Source of the DNA: CAWDPQ01 sp963804245
Lineage (GTDB): Bacteria > Acidobacteriota > Vicinamibacteria > Vicinamibacterales > 2-12-FULL-66-21
DNA: 64,000 nucleotides
Assembly (NCBI GenBank): GCA_963804245.1
Contig: CAWDPQ010000018.1
Location: 79,702 to 143,701 of the forward strand
Reading direction: 5' to 3'
Shown here: piece by piece, positions 54,874-62,941 of the stretch
How the letters are laid out: the number at the start of each line of letters is the position of its first letter
Numbering within the stretch: the stretch's first letter is position 1
The notes under the pieces: model-generated
Told to the model about the DNA's origin: nothing
The model's database searches: none
What the model saw: only the letters and a program-made list of their open reading frames with translations
Program-made: the position numbers and the translations under genes

Positions 54874-56130
54874 ATGAAAGCCCGATCGCACCTGACCCGC
54901 CGCACGCTTCTCCGGACTGCCCTGACCGTCCCGATGGTGTCCGCGAACCTGAGGACTCAATCGTCGCCCGTCGCGACGGCGGCCGGCACCGCGGCGCATC
55001 TGCACTCAGCGCTCTACGCACGCCTCGGCGTCAAAACCTTCATCAATGCGTACGGCACGCTGACCACGCTCAGCGGCACCTTGATGTGGCCGGAAGTCTC
55101 CAAGGCCATGGAGGAGGCGTCGAAGCAGTTCGTTCAGATTCACGATCTGCAGGCGCAGGTCGGCCGGCGACTGGCCGAATTGACGGGGGCGGAAGCGGCG
55201 TTCGTCACCGCGGGCGCGTCGGCGGCCCTTTGCCTCGCGACGTGCGCGGTCACCGCTGGCGATGACCCGATGAAGATCGATCGGCTCCCGGACCTGACCG
55301 GAATGAAAAGCGAGATCATCATCCAGAAGGCGCATCGGAATTCGTACGACCATGCGTTCCGCATGGTCGGCGTGACGCTCGTGGAGGTCGAGACAGCGGA
55401 CGACATCCGTCGCGCGATCAACCCGAAGACGGCGGCCCTGGCCATGGTCCTGAGTCACAACTCGCTCGGCCACAAGGTCGAGCTCGAGGAGATGGTTGCC
55501 CTGGCGCATGCGGCCGGTCTACCGCTGATCCTCGATGCGGCGGCGGAAACCCCGCCTGCCGAAAACCTGCGGAAGTTCACCAAGATCGGCGCAGACCTGG
55601 TGGCATTCAGCGGCGGAAAGAATCTGCGCGGGCCTCAGTGCAGCGGCATGCTGCTCGGCCGGAAGGATCTGATCCAGAAGGCGTACGCCAACAGCGCCCC
55701 TCACAACCGCTTTGCGCGCATCGCGAAAGTCGGCAAGGAAGAGATCGTCGGCCTGCTCACCGCCGTGGAGCTGTACCTGACACGCGACCACGCCGCGGAG
55801 CGCAAGGAGTATCACGCGATGCTCGATCGCGCCGCCCGCCGCCTGGCTGGAGTACCGACGGTCTTCACCGAGCTCATCACCAACGACGACTACAGCCACT
55901 CGCCGCGTCTCTCCGTGCAGTGGGACGAGGCGAAGCTCGGCGTCACGCTCGATCAGATGATGGAGCGCCTGATCAACGGCGAACCTGCCATCGTCGCGAC
56001 CGACATGACGAAGTACCGGCCGAATTGGAAGCGGGGAATCGGCATCTTCCCTTACAACCTCCGTCCCGGCGAGGAGATCATCGTCGCCGACAGAGTCAGG
56101 GAGATCCTGACGGCCTCGCGGAAGAAATGA
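54874..56130 (+). CDS. Tat-exported SelA-like PLP-dependent enzyme
   Basis: A 418-residue intact member from ATG 54874 (AGGGGAGTG upstream). The leader has a twin-arginine motif: LTRRTLLRTALTVPMVSAN. The SelA-like fold is complete: YARLGVKTFINAYGTLTTLS, ELTGAEAAFVTAGASAA, cofactor aspartate D221 in LILDAAAE, PLP lysine K249 in FSGGKNLRGPQ, and the closing RPGEEIIVADRVREIL. It lacks the C-terminal beta domain of the two other paralogs in this window. No RidA or amidohydrolase is adjacent. About 240 bp upstream separate it from the divergent YqgE gene and hold its promoter. The reaction is unknown; a lyase or racemase on an amino-sugar acid or amino acid is plausible. Confidence 0.9.
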   Translation: MKARSHLTRRTLLRTALTVPMVSANLRTQSSPVATAAGTAAHLHSALYARLGVKTFINAYGTLTTLSGTLMWPEVSKAMEEASKQFVQIHDLQAQVGRRLAELTGAEAAFVTAGASAALCLATCAVTAGDDPMKIDRLPDLTGMKSEIIIQKAHRNSYDHAFRMVGVTLVEVETADDIRRAINPKTAALAMVLSHNSLGHKVELEEMVALAHAAGLPLILDAAAETPPAENLRKFTKIGADLVAFSGGKNLRGPQCSGMLLGRKDLIQKAYANSAPHNRFARIAKVGKEEIVGLLTAVELYLTRDHAAERKEYHAMLDRAARRLAGVPTVFTELITNDDYSHSPRLSVQWDEAKLGVTLDQMMERLINGEPAIVATDMTKYRPNWKRGIGIFPYNLRPGEEIIVADRVREILTASRKK

Positions 56131-56346
56131 GTACCAGATTCTCGTTAGCGAATCGTAGCCACGCGCGGTTTGAATTGACAGACAGGTGCGGGACGAGACT
56201 TAAATATGACCAATCGACTCCATCGTGGCGCTCGAGAGCGCCGGCCACTCTCTCGGAAGCGATTGGAAGGCATTGCGAACGCTTGACCAGGCTGTAGTTG
56301 TCGGCATGGCGAGCTCGAAGTGCCACTTTGGTTGACGCGTCAGCCT

Positions 56347-56634
56347 TCAATCGTGCGCCTTGATCGGTCCCTCGATGATCTCAGGATTCTGCTTCAGAAG
56401 GGTCGCCATCTTTATCCGTACGAAGTCGGCCGCGAGTCGCACCGATTCGTCGGCCCCGGCCTTGTCCTTGAAAACGCCGAAGGACGCGCCCTCGCCAGCC
56501 CCTGTGTCCAGCCAGTAGTAGCGGACGAAACCCTGAGCCTTGCTGATGATCGGCACGAACTGGTCCTGGATGAGCCGATCGATCTCGGTGCTGTCCTTCT
56601 TGTCGAACTGGTAGTGACGGATGACAGCAAACAT
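56347..56634 (-). CDS. ABM-like (dimeric alpha-beta barrel) protein
   Basis: A 95-residue protein from ATG 56634 with AGGAGGG upstream; a longer open frame to 56766 has no start signal. The pattern MFAVIRHYQFDKKDSTEIDR, FVPIISKAQGFVRYYWLDTG, and GASFGVFKDKAGADESVRLA is that of the antibiotic-biosynthesis-monooxygenase-like ferredoxin fold, which forms dimeric barrels. Many members are small heme-degrading or quinol oxygenases, and many have no known activity. It is transcribed away from the AraC-like fragment, with a 20-bp tandem repeat between them. Confidence 0.8.
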   Translation of the reverse strand: MFAVIRHYQFDKKDSTEIDRLIQDQFVPIISKAQGFVRYYWLDTGAGEGASFGVFKDKAGADESVRLAADFVRIKMATLLKQNPEIIEGPIKAHD

Positions 56635-56772
56635 GCGCCCTCCTACAGCGAGTGAGTATTCACAATAAACCAAAATTGCCCGTGCGACGAACGGATCCCA
56701 TGGCTGAGCTGACCGCTGACTCGCAGACAACCCCGCAACGGCGGTTGAGATCTGTGGACATGTCACTTCGGA

Positions 56773-56812
56773 CCTTGACGAACGAGCGAGCGCCTTGACG
56801 AACGAGCGAGCG
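56773..56812 (+). repeat. Perfect 20-bp tandem duplication
   Basis: CCTTGACGAACGAGCGAGCG occurs twice in direct tandem with no mismatch. It lies in the gap between the ABM-like gene and the AraC-like fragment. It could be a direct-repeat binding site, as AraC-family regulators use, or a recent slippage product. Confidence 0.8.
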
Positions 56813-56828
56813 ACCGGCGAAGCCTACA

Positions 56829-57107
56829 GATCGCGACCGGTCGAGTGCCGGCGCCATGAGCACACGCGTCCGACGCATGCTGGTAGAGGATCTGGGGCAG
56901 GCGGTCCTGACGCTTGACGCAGTCGCCACCGCGCTGGCGGTCAGCCGACGGACGCTGACCCGCCGTCTGGCTGAGGAGCGTGCGTCATTCCGCCAGATTC
57001 TCGATGAGGTGCGACGTGATTTCGCGCGCGCCTTGCTTCAGGATCGCAGGCGCTGCAGCAGACATGGTGCGTTTACGCTTTCGGCGGCTCGAGGCGGCGG
57101 GGGATGA
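56829..57107 (+). pseudogene. AraC-family regulator, HTH fragment
   Basis: About 60 residues of the C-terminal AraC HTH: VRRMLVEDLGQAVLTLDAVA, TALAVSRRTLTRRLAEERAS and FRQILDEVRRDFARALLQD. These cover the first HTH and linker helix of OruR/ArgR-like regulators. The N-terminal sensing domain is missing and the second HTH is lost in arginine-rich nonsense after about 57045. It is not functional as it stands. The following 280 bp to 57386 show no gene. Confidence 0.65.
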
Positions 57108-57386
57108 GGCACCGTCAGCGGAGGTCGGCCGGGACCTCTAACTGACGATCTTCCGGTCCGCCGCATCCAACGCGGCGTTCACGCCAACGACGTTCACAGT
57201 AGCTGCCGGCGGTTTCCATGCTAACATTCGCGCGCACAGACACATGCGGTCGCGAGTGCGGTCGTCAATACCGTCGCGCATGGACGCGATGGGAACGAGC
57301 CGTCTACTCCAAGAGAAATTCAGACCGACACCCGAAGGCATCCCTGCATCGGCCTGATCAGCGTTGGCCCAGGGACCGAGTCGCGA

Positions 57387-58175
57387 ATGATCGATTGGTT
57401 GCACAGCCTCCCGCTCGGGTGGATGGCCCTCGTGGTATTCGTCGTAACCTACTTCGTCGCCGCGGGGATCTATTGGCTCGTCATGGCTCTCGCGGTCGGC
57501 GAGCGGGCACGTGCGTTCAAGGCGATCTCGCCTGGCATGCTGCCCCCGCTGGGTATCATCTTCGGTCTCCTCGTGGCATTCATCGCCGCACAGGTTTGGG
57601 GTGATCTCGATCGGGCACACGCAGCGGTGAACCGTGAGGCGAGCGCGCTGCGCGCCATCGTCCTCTTGGCCGCGAGCTTCCCTGGAGAGCCCGAAACGCA
57701 GCTGCGCGCACTCGTCCACCGCCAGATTGAACACGCCGTGACGCAGGAGTGGCCGGCGATGGCCCGCCGACGCGCCACGCTGACGATGACCCCGGCACCC
57801 CTGGCCGAGGCGTTGCAACTGAGCCTCACCCTGACGCCACGCGGCGACGGTCAAGTGGCGGCACAACGTGAGATCCTCGTCGCGGTGCAGAACGCTTTTG
57901 ATGCACGTCGGCAGCGCATCCTTGTCAGCCAATCGACCGTGAACTGGGTCAAGTGGACCGCTCTGCTCGTGCAGGCCGTCTGCACCTTGCTCGCTATCGC
58001 CATGGTCCATAGTGACAACCGAGCGAGCGCGGCCATTGCCATGGGGCTCTTTACCACCGGGGTGGCTGTCTCAGTCGTGCTGATCTCCTCCCATGACCGG
58101 CCGTTCATGGGGAAGCTCTCTGTGGGTCCAGACGTGCTGCTACAGGTCCTGCCGGGGGAGCCAGGCCGGCACTGA
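57387..58175 (+). CDS. DUF4239 membrane protein
   Basis: A 262-residue membrane protein. Two helices lie at the N-terminus (MALVVFVVTYFVAAGIYWLV and LPPLGIIFGLLVAFIAAQVW) and two near the C-terminus (LLVQAVCTLLAIAMV and AIAMGLFTTGVAVSVVLISS). The long cytoplasmic loop between contains AHAAVNREASALRAIVLLAA and FPGEPETQLRALVHRQIEH, typical of DUF4239. The fold is distantly like bestrophin channels. The ATG at 57387 has a modest GGGACCGAG upstream. It has no operon partner and its role is unknown. Confidence 0.82.
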   Translation: MIDWLHSLPLGWMALVVFVVTYFVAAGIYWLVMALAVGERARAFKAISPGMLPPLGIIFGLLVAFIAAQVWGDLDRAHAAVNREASALRAIVLLAASFPGEPETQLRALVHRQIEHAVTQEWPAMARRRATLTMTPAPLAEALQLSLTLTPRGDGQVAAQREILVAVQNAFDARRQRILVSQSTVNWVKWTALLVQAVCTLLAIAMVHSDNRASAAIAMGLFTTGVAVSVVLISSHDRPFMGKLSVGPDVLLQVLPGEPGRH

Positions 58176-58523
58176 GACGTCAGAAACCCGGGCAGCCCGG
58201 CCTGGTATTCCAGTCGGGCCGCCGAGCACCTCGACCTGCGGGTTGAGCGATTAGTTCAGGCGAGTTGGGCAGAAGCGCCTCATCGAACCGAAAAGCGAAT
58301 ACGACGATATCCGACTCTTCTCGGTCCGAATCGATCGTGCGGACCGACTTGTCACAGCGCAAGCGTTCGCGCGACGAAAAGTGAGTCCGCCTGTGAGTCC
58401 GCCCGTACGTGGCGGTTGGTGTCGCGATTCGACTTTTTTGGGCCTGTTTTCAGTGTGTATAGGCGTCCTCTCCGTTACGACTAGCGGAGCGATCGGGATG
58501 ACGAGGCGGACCAGATCGCCTGA
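58176..58523. other. Intergenic stretch without supported gene
   Basis: About 350 bp at the edge of the recombinase module. No frame reads like a protein. A tandem GTGAGTCCGCCTGTGAGTCC near 58381 is the only structure noted. Confidence 0.3.
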
Positions 58524-58730
58524 CTATCTGTTCCGCAGGGACATCGACAGATTCATTTCGAGGTTTCCCCGCTCCAGACTGACGATGAATTTTTCGATAT
58601 CGTCAAGGTCCGGTTCCCGGAGGGTTCGTTCCACAGTCGATGCCTGCGCCAGGTCCACGGGAATCGGATAACGACCCGCCCACACCACGTAATCCGTCAG
58701 GCGTTTCAGTAGCTTCTCATTTCCAGAAGT
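58524..58730 (-). pseudogene. HEPN-like protein, C-terminal fragment
   Basis: About 65 residues ending at 58524: EKLLKRLTDYVVWAGRYPIP, then a helical end (DLDDIEKFIVSLERGN). The L-x-x-L-T-x-Y-V-x-W-A-G-R-Y-P motif occurs near the end of a family of HEPN-like or phage-defence-associated proteins that I recognise only by pattern. Upstream the frame is not coding. It abuts the start of the recombinase gene on the other strand. Confidence 0.45.
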
Positions 58731-58841
58731 AAGCGGCGCGCCCGCACGCGCGACGGAGCTGCCGCAGGCGTAGGACGCGCCGCTTCTCGTTTTCGACTTT
58801 CCTCGCATTGGGAAGCGCACCTCGATGCTGGGAAGCTGCTC

Positions 58842-59742
58842 GTGAAGATCTCGACTGCCCAGGTCGAGGATGTGAAGCTCCGCCGCTCGCAGCAAGTCGC
58901 CCATAGCACGGTCGACAAAGACCTGGCCGTCCTGAAGTCATTTTTCAACTGGTGCATCGGCCGGGGTCTCGCGGTATCCAATCCCGTTCGCCGAGTGAAG
59001 TTCTTCAACGACGACAACTCCCGACTGCGTTACTTGACGGAAACCGAGGTACAACCAGCTGATCGATGCGGCGAGAACGATCGACCACTCACCGGACCTG
59101 CCCGAAAAGATCATTCTTTCCGTCCATACCGGGTTGCGCCGTGGGAGCCTCTTCAACCTGAGGTGGGATCATGTGGACTTCTTGAACAGCGTGGTTCGCA
59201 TCCCGCGGACCAAGAGCGGACGGCCCCATTCGATCCCGTTGAACAAGAGTGCGGTCGTTACCCTGCAGCAGCTCCACGCACGCCGCATGCCGGATTCTCC
59301 CCACGTTTTTCCGCATCGGAGTGGGCGCAAAGTTGGCCACCCTGTCGCGAGCGTGAAGAACGCTTTTCACACGGCGCTGGAGATGGCCAAGATCAAGGAT
59401 TTCACGTGGCACGACCTCCGGCACACCTTCGCATCGTGGCTGATGATGCGCGGGGCCTCACTCCGTGCAGTCGCCGAGCTGCTCGGCCATCGCGGCCTCC
59501 GCATGGTGATGCGCTACGCGCACCTGTCGCCCACCTACTTGTCCGCGGAAATCGGGCTACTCGATGCGCCGATCGCCCAAAGGGCAAGAAAAGGGCAACG
59601 TGCCACGAGACGTGGTCGCGCTCGGGCGAAAGTAGTGGAATTTCCGAAAGGAAATGGCTCCTCAGCCTGGACTCGAACCAGGAACCCTCCGGTTAACAGG
59701 TTAATGCACGTGTTTGGACTCGCGGGTTCTTCGTGCCTGTAG
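58842..59742 (+). CDS. Tyrosine recombinase (integrase), one frameshift
   Basis: A site-specific recombinase next to the middle tRNA-Asn att copy. The core-binding domain reads ISTAQVEDVKLRRSQQVAHS and DLAVLKSFFNWCIGRGLAVS; coding-like sequence may begin about 50 bp earlier, so the arm-binding part is short or missing. Near 59049 the frame must shift to reach YNQLIDAARTIDH and the catalytic domain. That domain is complete: R in HTGLRRGSLFNLRW, H-x-x-R in FTWHDLRHTFASWL, H in ELLGHRGLRMVMRY and the tyrosine in YAHLSP. The end runs into the att copy. It probably inserted the large island into tRNA-Asn but may now be inactive. Confidence 0.82.
59655..59699 (-). repeat. att copy: 3' part of tRNA-Asn (middle)
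   Basis: 45 bp identical to 31510-31554 and to the 3' part of the intact tRNA-Asn at 62784-62828. It separates the 28-kb island on its left from the 3.1-kb island on its right. The base after the core is the same in this and the left copy but differs in the tRNA, which fits one shared integration history. Confidence 0.88.
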
Positions 59743-59810
59743 CTCGGGTGCGACCCTGCTGGTACCTGGTGTTCGGGAATGAATTGTTCACTGATTGTTC
59801 ACTGTCCTGA
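59725..59810 (+). repeat. Dispersed repeat, right copy
   Basis: Partner of 7265-7338. It holds two ATTGTTCACTG units in tandem, where the left copy has one. It follows the middle att copy by 25 bp, which ties the 7.3-kb scar to the tRNA-Asn elements. Confidence 0.6.
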
Positions 59811-59846
59811 GTTGAGGTCTCCGCGCGGCGGCCCGAGCGACCATCT

Positions 59847-59889
59847 GGTGGGGTTCAAATCGGGGGCGGGTGGGGTTCAAATCGGGGGC
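59847..59889 (+). repeat. Two tandem 22-bp units with GGGGTTCAAATCGGGGG
   Basis: GGTGGGGTTCAAATCGGGGG plus C occurs twice with a 22-bp period. A related GTGGGGTTCAAACCGGGG lies near 36838. The centre resembles a tRNA T-arm (GGTTCAAATC) but cannot fold into one. Its meaning is unknown. Confidence 0.55.
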
Positions 59890-59904
59890 TCGCAGCCGTC
59901 ATTA

Positions 59905-60132
59905 CCGACTGACTTCATAGTACCCACCGAACTCTACATGGTGGAGCGTCCGCCCGACCGTACCAATCACGTCCCCAAAAAGCAACGGCAGACCCTGATC
60001 CGGGTCGGCCACTACGTCCACCGTGGCTACGGGGATGCCTCCCGATGGGTTGTCTACTTCCGCGTGTATGGTCCGGTGAAGGCGGGGTTCGATGGATCGT
60101 GGAAGCCCGGCAACTTCGAAGAGGTCAAGTGA
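59905..60132 (+). pseudogene. DUF1214-like C-terminal fragment
   Basis: About 70 residues with good codon use but no leader or start signal: TDFIVPTELYMVERPPDRTN, then RWVVYFRVYGPVKAGFDGSW and KPGNFEEVK before TGA. The end R-x-YGP-x-x-x-x-FDxxWKPGxxE resembles the last strand of DUF1254/DUF1214 proteins. In another frame the next 100 bp read NAPGVVVANLDDNATIANLL, ending at TGA 60247, which may belong to a second lost gene end. Beyond that no gene is seen up to 60480. Confidence 0.4.
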
Positions 60133-60480
60133 GGGGATGCCGTGAGCCGAGCACAACGCGCCCGGCGTCGTGGTCGCCAATCTCGATGACAACGCCACGA
60201 TCGCGAACCTGCTCACGGCGCCGCCACCAGCGCCCCGCGGAGAGTGAGCGGCAGGCGGAGGCCGCGGCGGCGGAAGAGGGAACGCTGATTCCCTACGTTC
60301 GTGTCTTCGTGCCTGCTCGTTCCCGTTTCGGCTTGCGGCAGCGTTCGGGCCGGTGTAGCAAACAATGAAGGCGGCGTGACGGCGAAGCGGACGAACCACG
60401 GAGCGGGCCTCCTCCGCGAAGGCCATCCCTGGCCGAAACGGGAAGGAGTTGGTGTCCCTCCCGTGCTAGCCTCATCGGCC

Positions 60481-62448
60481 ATGAGAACGTCAGTTCCCGC
60501 GCTATGCATGCTTCTATTGCTCGTCGCAACTCCTTCGAATGCGCAGACGACCGATCCAGGACGGCTCGTGTTTGCCAGCCGCTGTGCGTCCTGTCACGGC
60601 ACAACCGGCGACGGAGGCGAGCTCGGGCCGTCAATTGTGATGCGCGTGCCGGCGCGCACCGACGCCGAGCTGACGACGGTGATCCAGCAGGGGCTGCCGA
60701 CGGCGGGCATGCCGGCGTTCGGAAACCTGTCTGCACCCGAAACGCGCGATCTGATTGCATTCTTGCGGACGCTACGCCCGCGCGAAGGATCGGGACCCAC
60801 GCGAACCAGGATTGTGCTGACGGCTGGCGCTTCGCTGGACGGCCTGATCCTCAATCAGGGGATCGACGATATGCAGTTGCTGGGTGGCGACCGGAAGCTC
60901 CATCTGCTCCGCAAGGAAGGGAATCGGTACCGCCGGGTAACCTCACAGACGGACTGGCCCAGCTACAACGGCGAGACAAAGGGCTACCGGCACAGCGCGC
61001 TCACCCAGATTTCGAAAAGCAATGTCGCGCGCATCATTCCAAGATGGATCTTCAATCTGCCCAATACGCCGACACTGCAGGGGACTCCTGTCGTGGTTGA
61101 CGGCGTGATGTATGTCACGAGCGCCAATCAGTGTTACGCGCTCGACGCAGGCACCGGGCGAGAGATCTGGCACTACTCGCGTCCGCGGACGAGAAATCTG
61201 GCGGGCAACGCTGCAGGCGGCATCAACCGCGGCGTCGGTGTTGCCGGCGATCGCGTGTTCATGGTGACCGACCACGCGCACATCATCGCGCTCAACCGGT
61301 TCACCGGTGCACTGTTGTGGGAAACCGAAATGGCCGACTGGAAAGTGAACTACAACGCCACAGTCGCGCCGCTTCCGATCGGCAATCTCGTGATTACTGG
61401 TTCGTCGGGAGGAGACGAGGGTGTGCGCGGTTTTCTCGCCGCCTACGATCAGGCCACTGGCAAGGAAGTCTGGCGGTTCTGGACCGTTCCAGCGCCGGGT
61501 GAGCCTGGTTCCGAAACCTGGAAAGGCGGAGGCATCGAGCATCCAGGTGCAGCCACCTGGTTGACGGGCACTTACGATCCTGAACTCGACACACTGTATT
61601 GGCCCACGGGCAATCCCTCACCCGATCTCTACGGCGACAATCGGATTGGCGACAATCTCTATTCCGACTCGATTCTCGCGCTCGATCCCAAGACTGGAAA
61701 GCTCAAGTGGTATTTCCAGTTCACACCGCACGATGTCTGGGACTACGACGCTCAGGAAACGCCGGCCCTCATCGACGCCAATTGGCAGGGTAAACCGAGA
61801 AAGCTGCTCGTGCAGGCGAACCGCAACGGGTTTTTCTATGTGCTCGATCGCACAAATGGTGAGTTCCTGCTCGGCACGAAGTACGTGAAGAACGTGACGT
61901 GGGCATCCGGTCTCACCGCACAAGGGCGTCCGATTCGGGTGCCCAATATGGAGCCGACGCCGGAAGGGCGCCGCGTCTGCCCGTCACTCGAAGGCGCGTC
62001 GAACTGGTATTCGACGTCGTACAACCCGGCAACCGGCCTGTATTACGTGCAGACGAACGACAAGTGCGGCGTCTTCACGAAAATCCCGATGGAGTGGGCA
62101 GCCGGCCGCGGCTACATGGGCGGCTCGTTCATGCAGGCGCCCGACGAGCCTGCTCAACGGGTGTTGCGGGCAATCGACATTCAGACAGGAAAAGCGGCAT
62201 GGGAAGTTCCGCAAGTCGGCCCAGTGACATCATGGGGCGGCACACTTAGCACCGCGAGCGGTGTGGTTTTCTTTGGCGACGATAGCGGCTCGTTCGCGGC
62301 CGTCGACGCGACCAACGGGAAGCCATTGTGGAGCTTTAGGACGAACCAGAACTGGAAGGCGTCGCCGATGACCTACTCGTTCGACAACAGGCAGTTCATC
62401 GCAGTGGCATCAGGGTCGGCCATTATTGCGTTCGGGTTGCCCGACTGA
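60481..62448 (+). CDS. Cytochrome c / PQQ-type beta-propeller dehydrogenase fusion
   Basis: A 655-residue exported protein; ATG 60481 begins a leader (MRTSVPALCMLLLLVATPSN). Residues 25-105 are a cytochrome c domain: FASRCASCHGTTGDGGELGP with the CxxCH heme site, and the axial methionine probably in TAGMPAFGNLS. From residue 150 on, an eight-bladed PQQ-type propeller follows with tryptophan-docking repeats (YALDAGTGREIWHYSRP, AAYDQATGKEVWRFWTVP, LALDPKTGKLKWYFQFTPHD and VWDYD). The order, heme first, is reversed from quinohemoprotein alcohol dehydrogenases. A vicinal cysteine pair is not seen. It probably oxidises an alcohol or sugar and passes electrons to its own heme. It is the main cargo of the small island. 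Confidence 0.9.
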   Translation: MRTSVPALCMLLLLVATPSNAQTTDPGRLVFASRCASCHGTTGDGGELGPSIVMRVPARTDAELTTVIQQGLPTAGMPAFGNLSAPETRDLIAFLRTLRPREGSGPTRTRIVLTAGASLDGLILNQGIDDMQLLGGDRKLHLLRKEGNRYRRVTSQTDWPSYNGETKGYRHSALTQISKSNVARIIPRWIFNLPNTPTLQGTPVVVDGVMYVTSANQCYALDAGTGREIWHYSRPRTRNLAGNAAGGINRGVGVAGDRVFMVTDHAHIIALNRFTGALLWETEMADWKVNYNATVAPLPIGNLVITGSSGGDEGVRGFLAAYDQATGKEVWRFWTVPAPGEPGSETWKGGGIEHPGAATWLTGTYDPELDTLYWPTGNPSPDLYGDNRIGDNLYSDSILALDPKTGKLKWYFQFTPHDVWDYDAQETPALIDANWQGKPRKLLVQANRNGFFYVLDRTNGEFLLGTKYVKNVTWASGLTAQGRPIRVPNMEPTPEGRRVCPSLEGASNWYSTSYNPATGLYYVQTNDKCGVFTKIPMEWAAGRGYMGGSFMQAPDEPAQRVLRAIDIQTGKAAWEVPQVGPVTSWGGTLSTASGVVFFGDDSGSFAAVDATNGKPLWSFRTNQNWKASPMTYSFDNRQFIAVASGSAIIAFGLPD

Positions 62449-62484
62449 CCTCGAAGTCGTCAATTTCCTGTGGATAGCCGCCTT

Positions 62485-62535
62485 GAATGGCGAGAACTCG
62501 CGCGCAAGAGTCCGGAATGTCCGTGAAGATAGCTC
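62485..62535 (+). repeat. 51-bp dispersed repeat, copy 2
   Basis: Partner of 40933-40983. It covers the first codons of the recombinase fragment that follows. Confidence 0.5.
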
Positions 62536-62777
62536 GGCTGGGCCTCAAACGGGTGACCTGGCTCACGCTTCGACGCACCTACTCATCATGGGCGCACGAG
62601 AAAGGCGTGCCGGGCAAAGTCGTGGCGCAGTTGATGGGGCATGTCAAAGTGGATACGACGTTGAACGTGTACACCCAGGTGATCGATGGTGCGCTGCGCG
62701 CAGCCGTTGACAAAGTCGGATCCGAATTGTTCACAATTGTTCACAATCCGGAAAAGGCCGCGGCGCTAAATCGTTGA
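62487..62777 (+). pseudogene. Tyrosine recombinase, C-terminal fragment
   Basis: The last 85 residues of a phage-type integrase: LGLKRVTWLTLRRTYSSWAH, EKGVPGKVVAQLMGHVKVDT and TLNVYTQVIDGALRAAVDK. The second arginine (LRRT), the G-H and the nucleophile tyrosine (VYTQ) are present, but the usual first histidine of H-x-L-R-R is threonine, and the first catalytic arginine and core-binding domain are missing. It ends seven bases from the CCA end of tRNA-Asn, the normal place for an integrase using this att site. It is not a close copy of the 58842 recombinase, so a second element type used the same tRNA. Confidence 0.8.
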
Positions 62778-62783
62778 AAAGAT

Positions 62784-62858
62784 TGGCTCCTCAGCCTGGA
62801 CTCGAACCAGGAACCCTCCGGTTAACAGCCGGATGCTCTACCATTGAGCTACTGAGGA
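62784..62858 (-). tRNA. tRNA-Asn(GTT), CCA encoded
   Basis: A complete cloverleaf on the minus strand. The acceptor stem TCCTCAG pairs with CTGAGGA, the D-arm is GCTC-AATGGTA-GAGC, the anticodon arm is TCCGG-CTGTTAA-CCGGA with anticodon GTT, and the T-arm is CCTGG-TTCGAGT-CCAGG. The discriminator is G, followed by encoded CCA. The 45 bp from the anticodon loop to the CCA are duplicated twice to the left, so this is the target of the integrative elements. Its 5' half lies on the side away from the islands, as expected for a gene kept functional by integration. Confidence 0.97.
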
Positions 62859-62941
62859 ACAGAGGCCTAACGCTCGGCAGGAAACCAAGAGTTTAGCAGT
62901 TACAATCCGGCGTTGACAATACCCGGCGGCGCACCGCCATC

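Noticed and set aside
59847..59889. CRISPR-like repeats
   Set aside because: Only two units with no spacer between them; the same applies to the 20-bp tandem at 56773.
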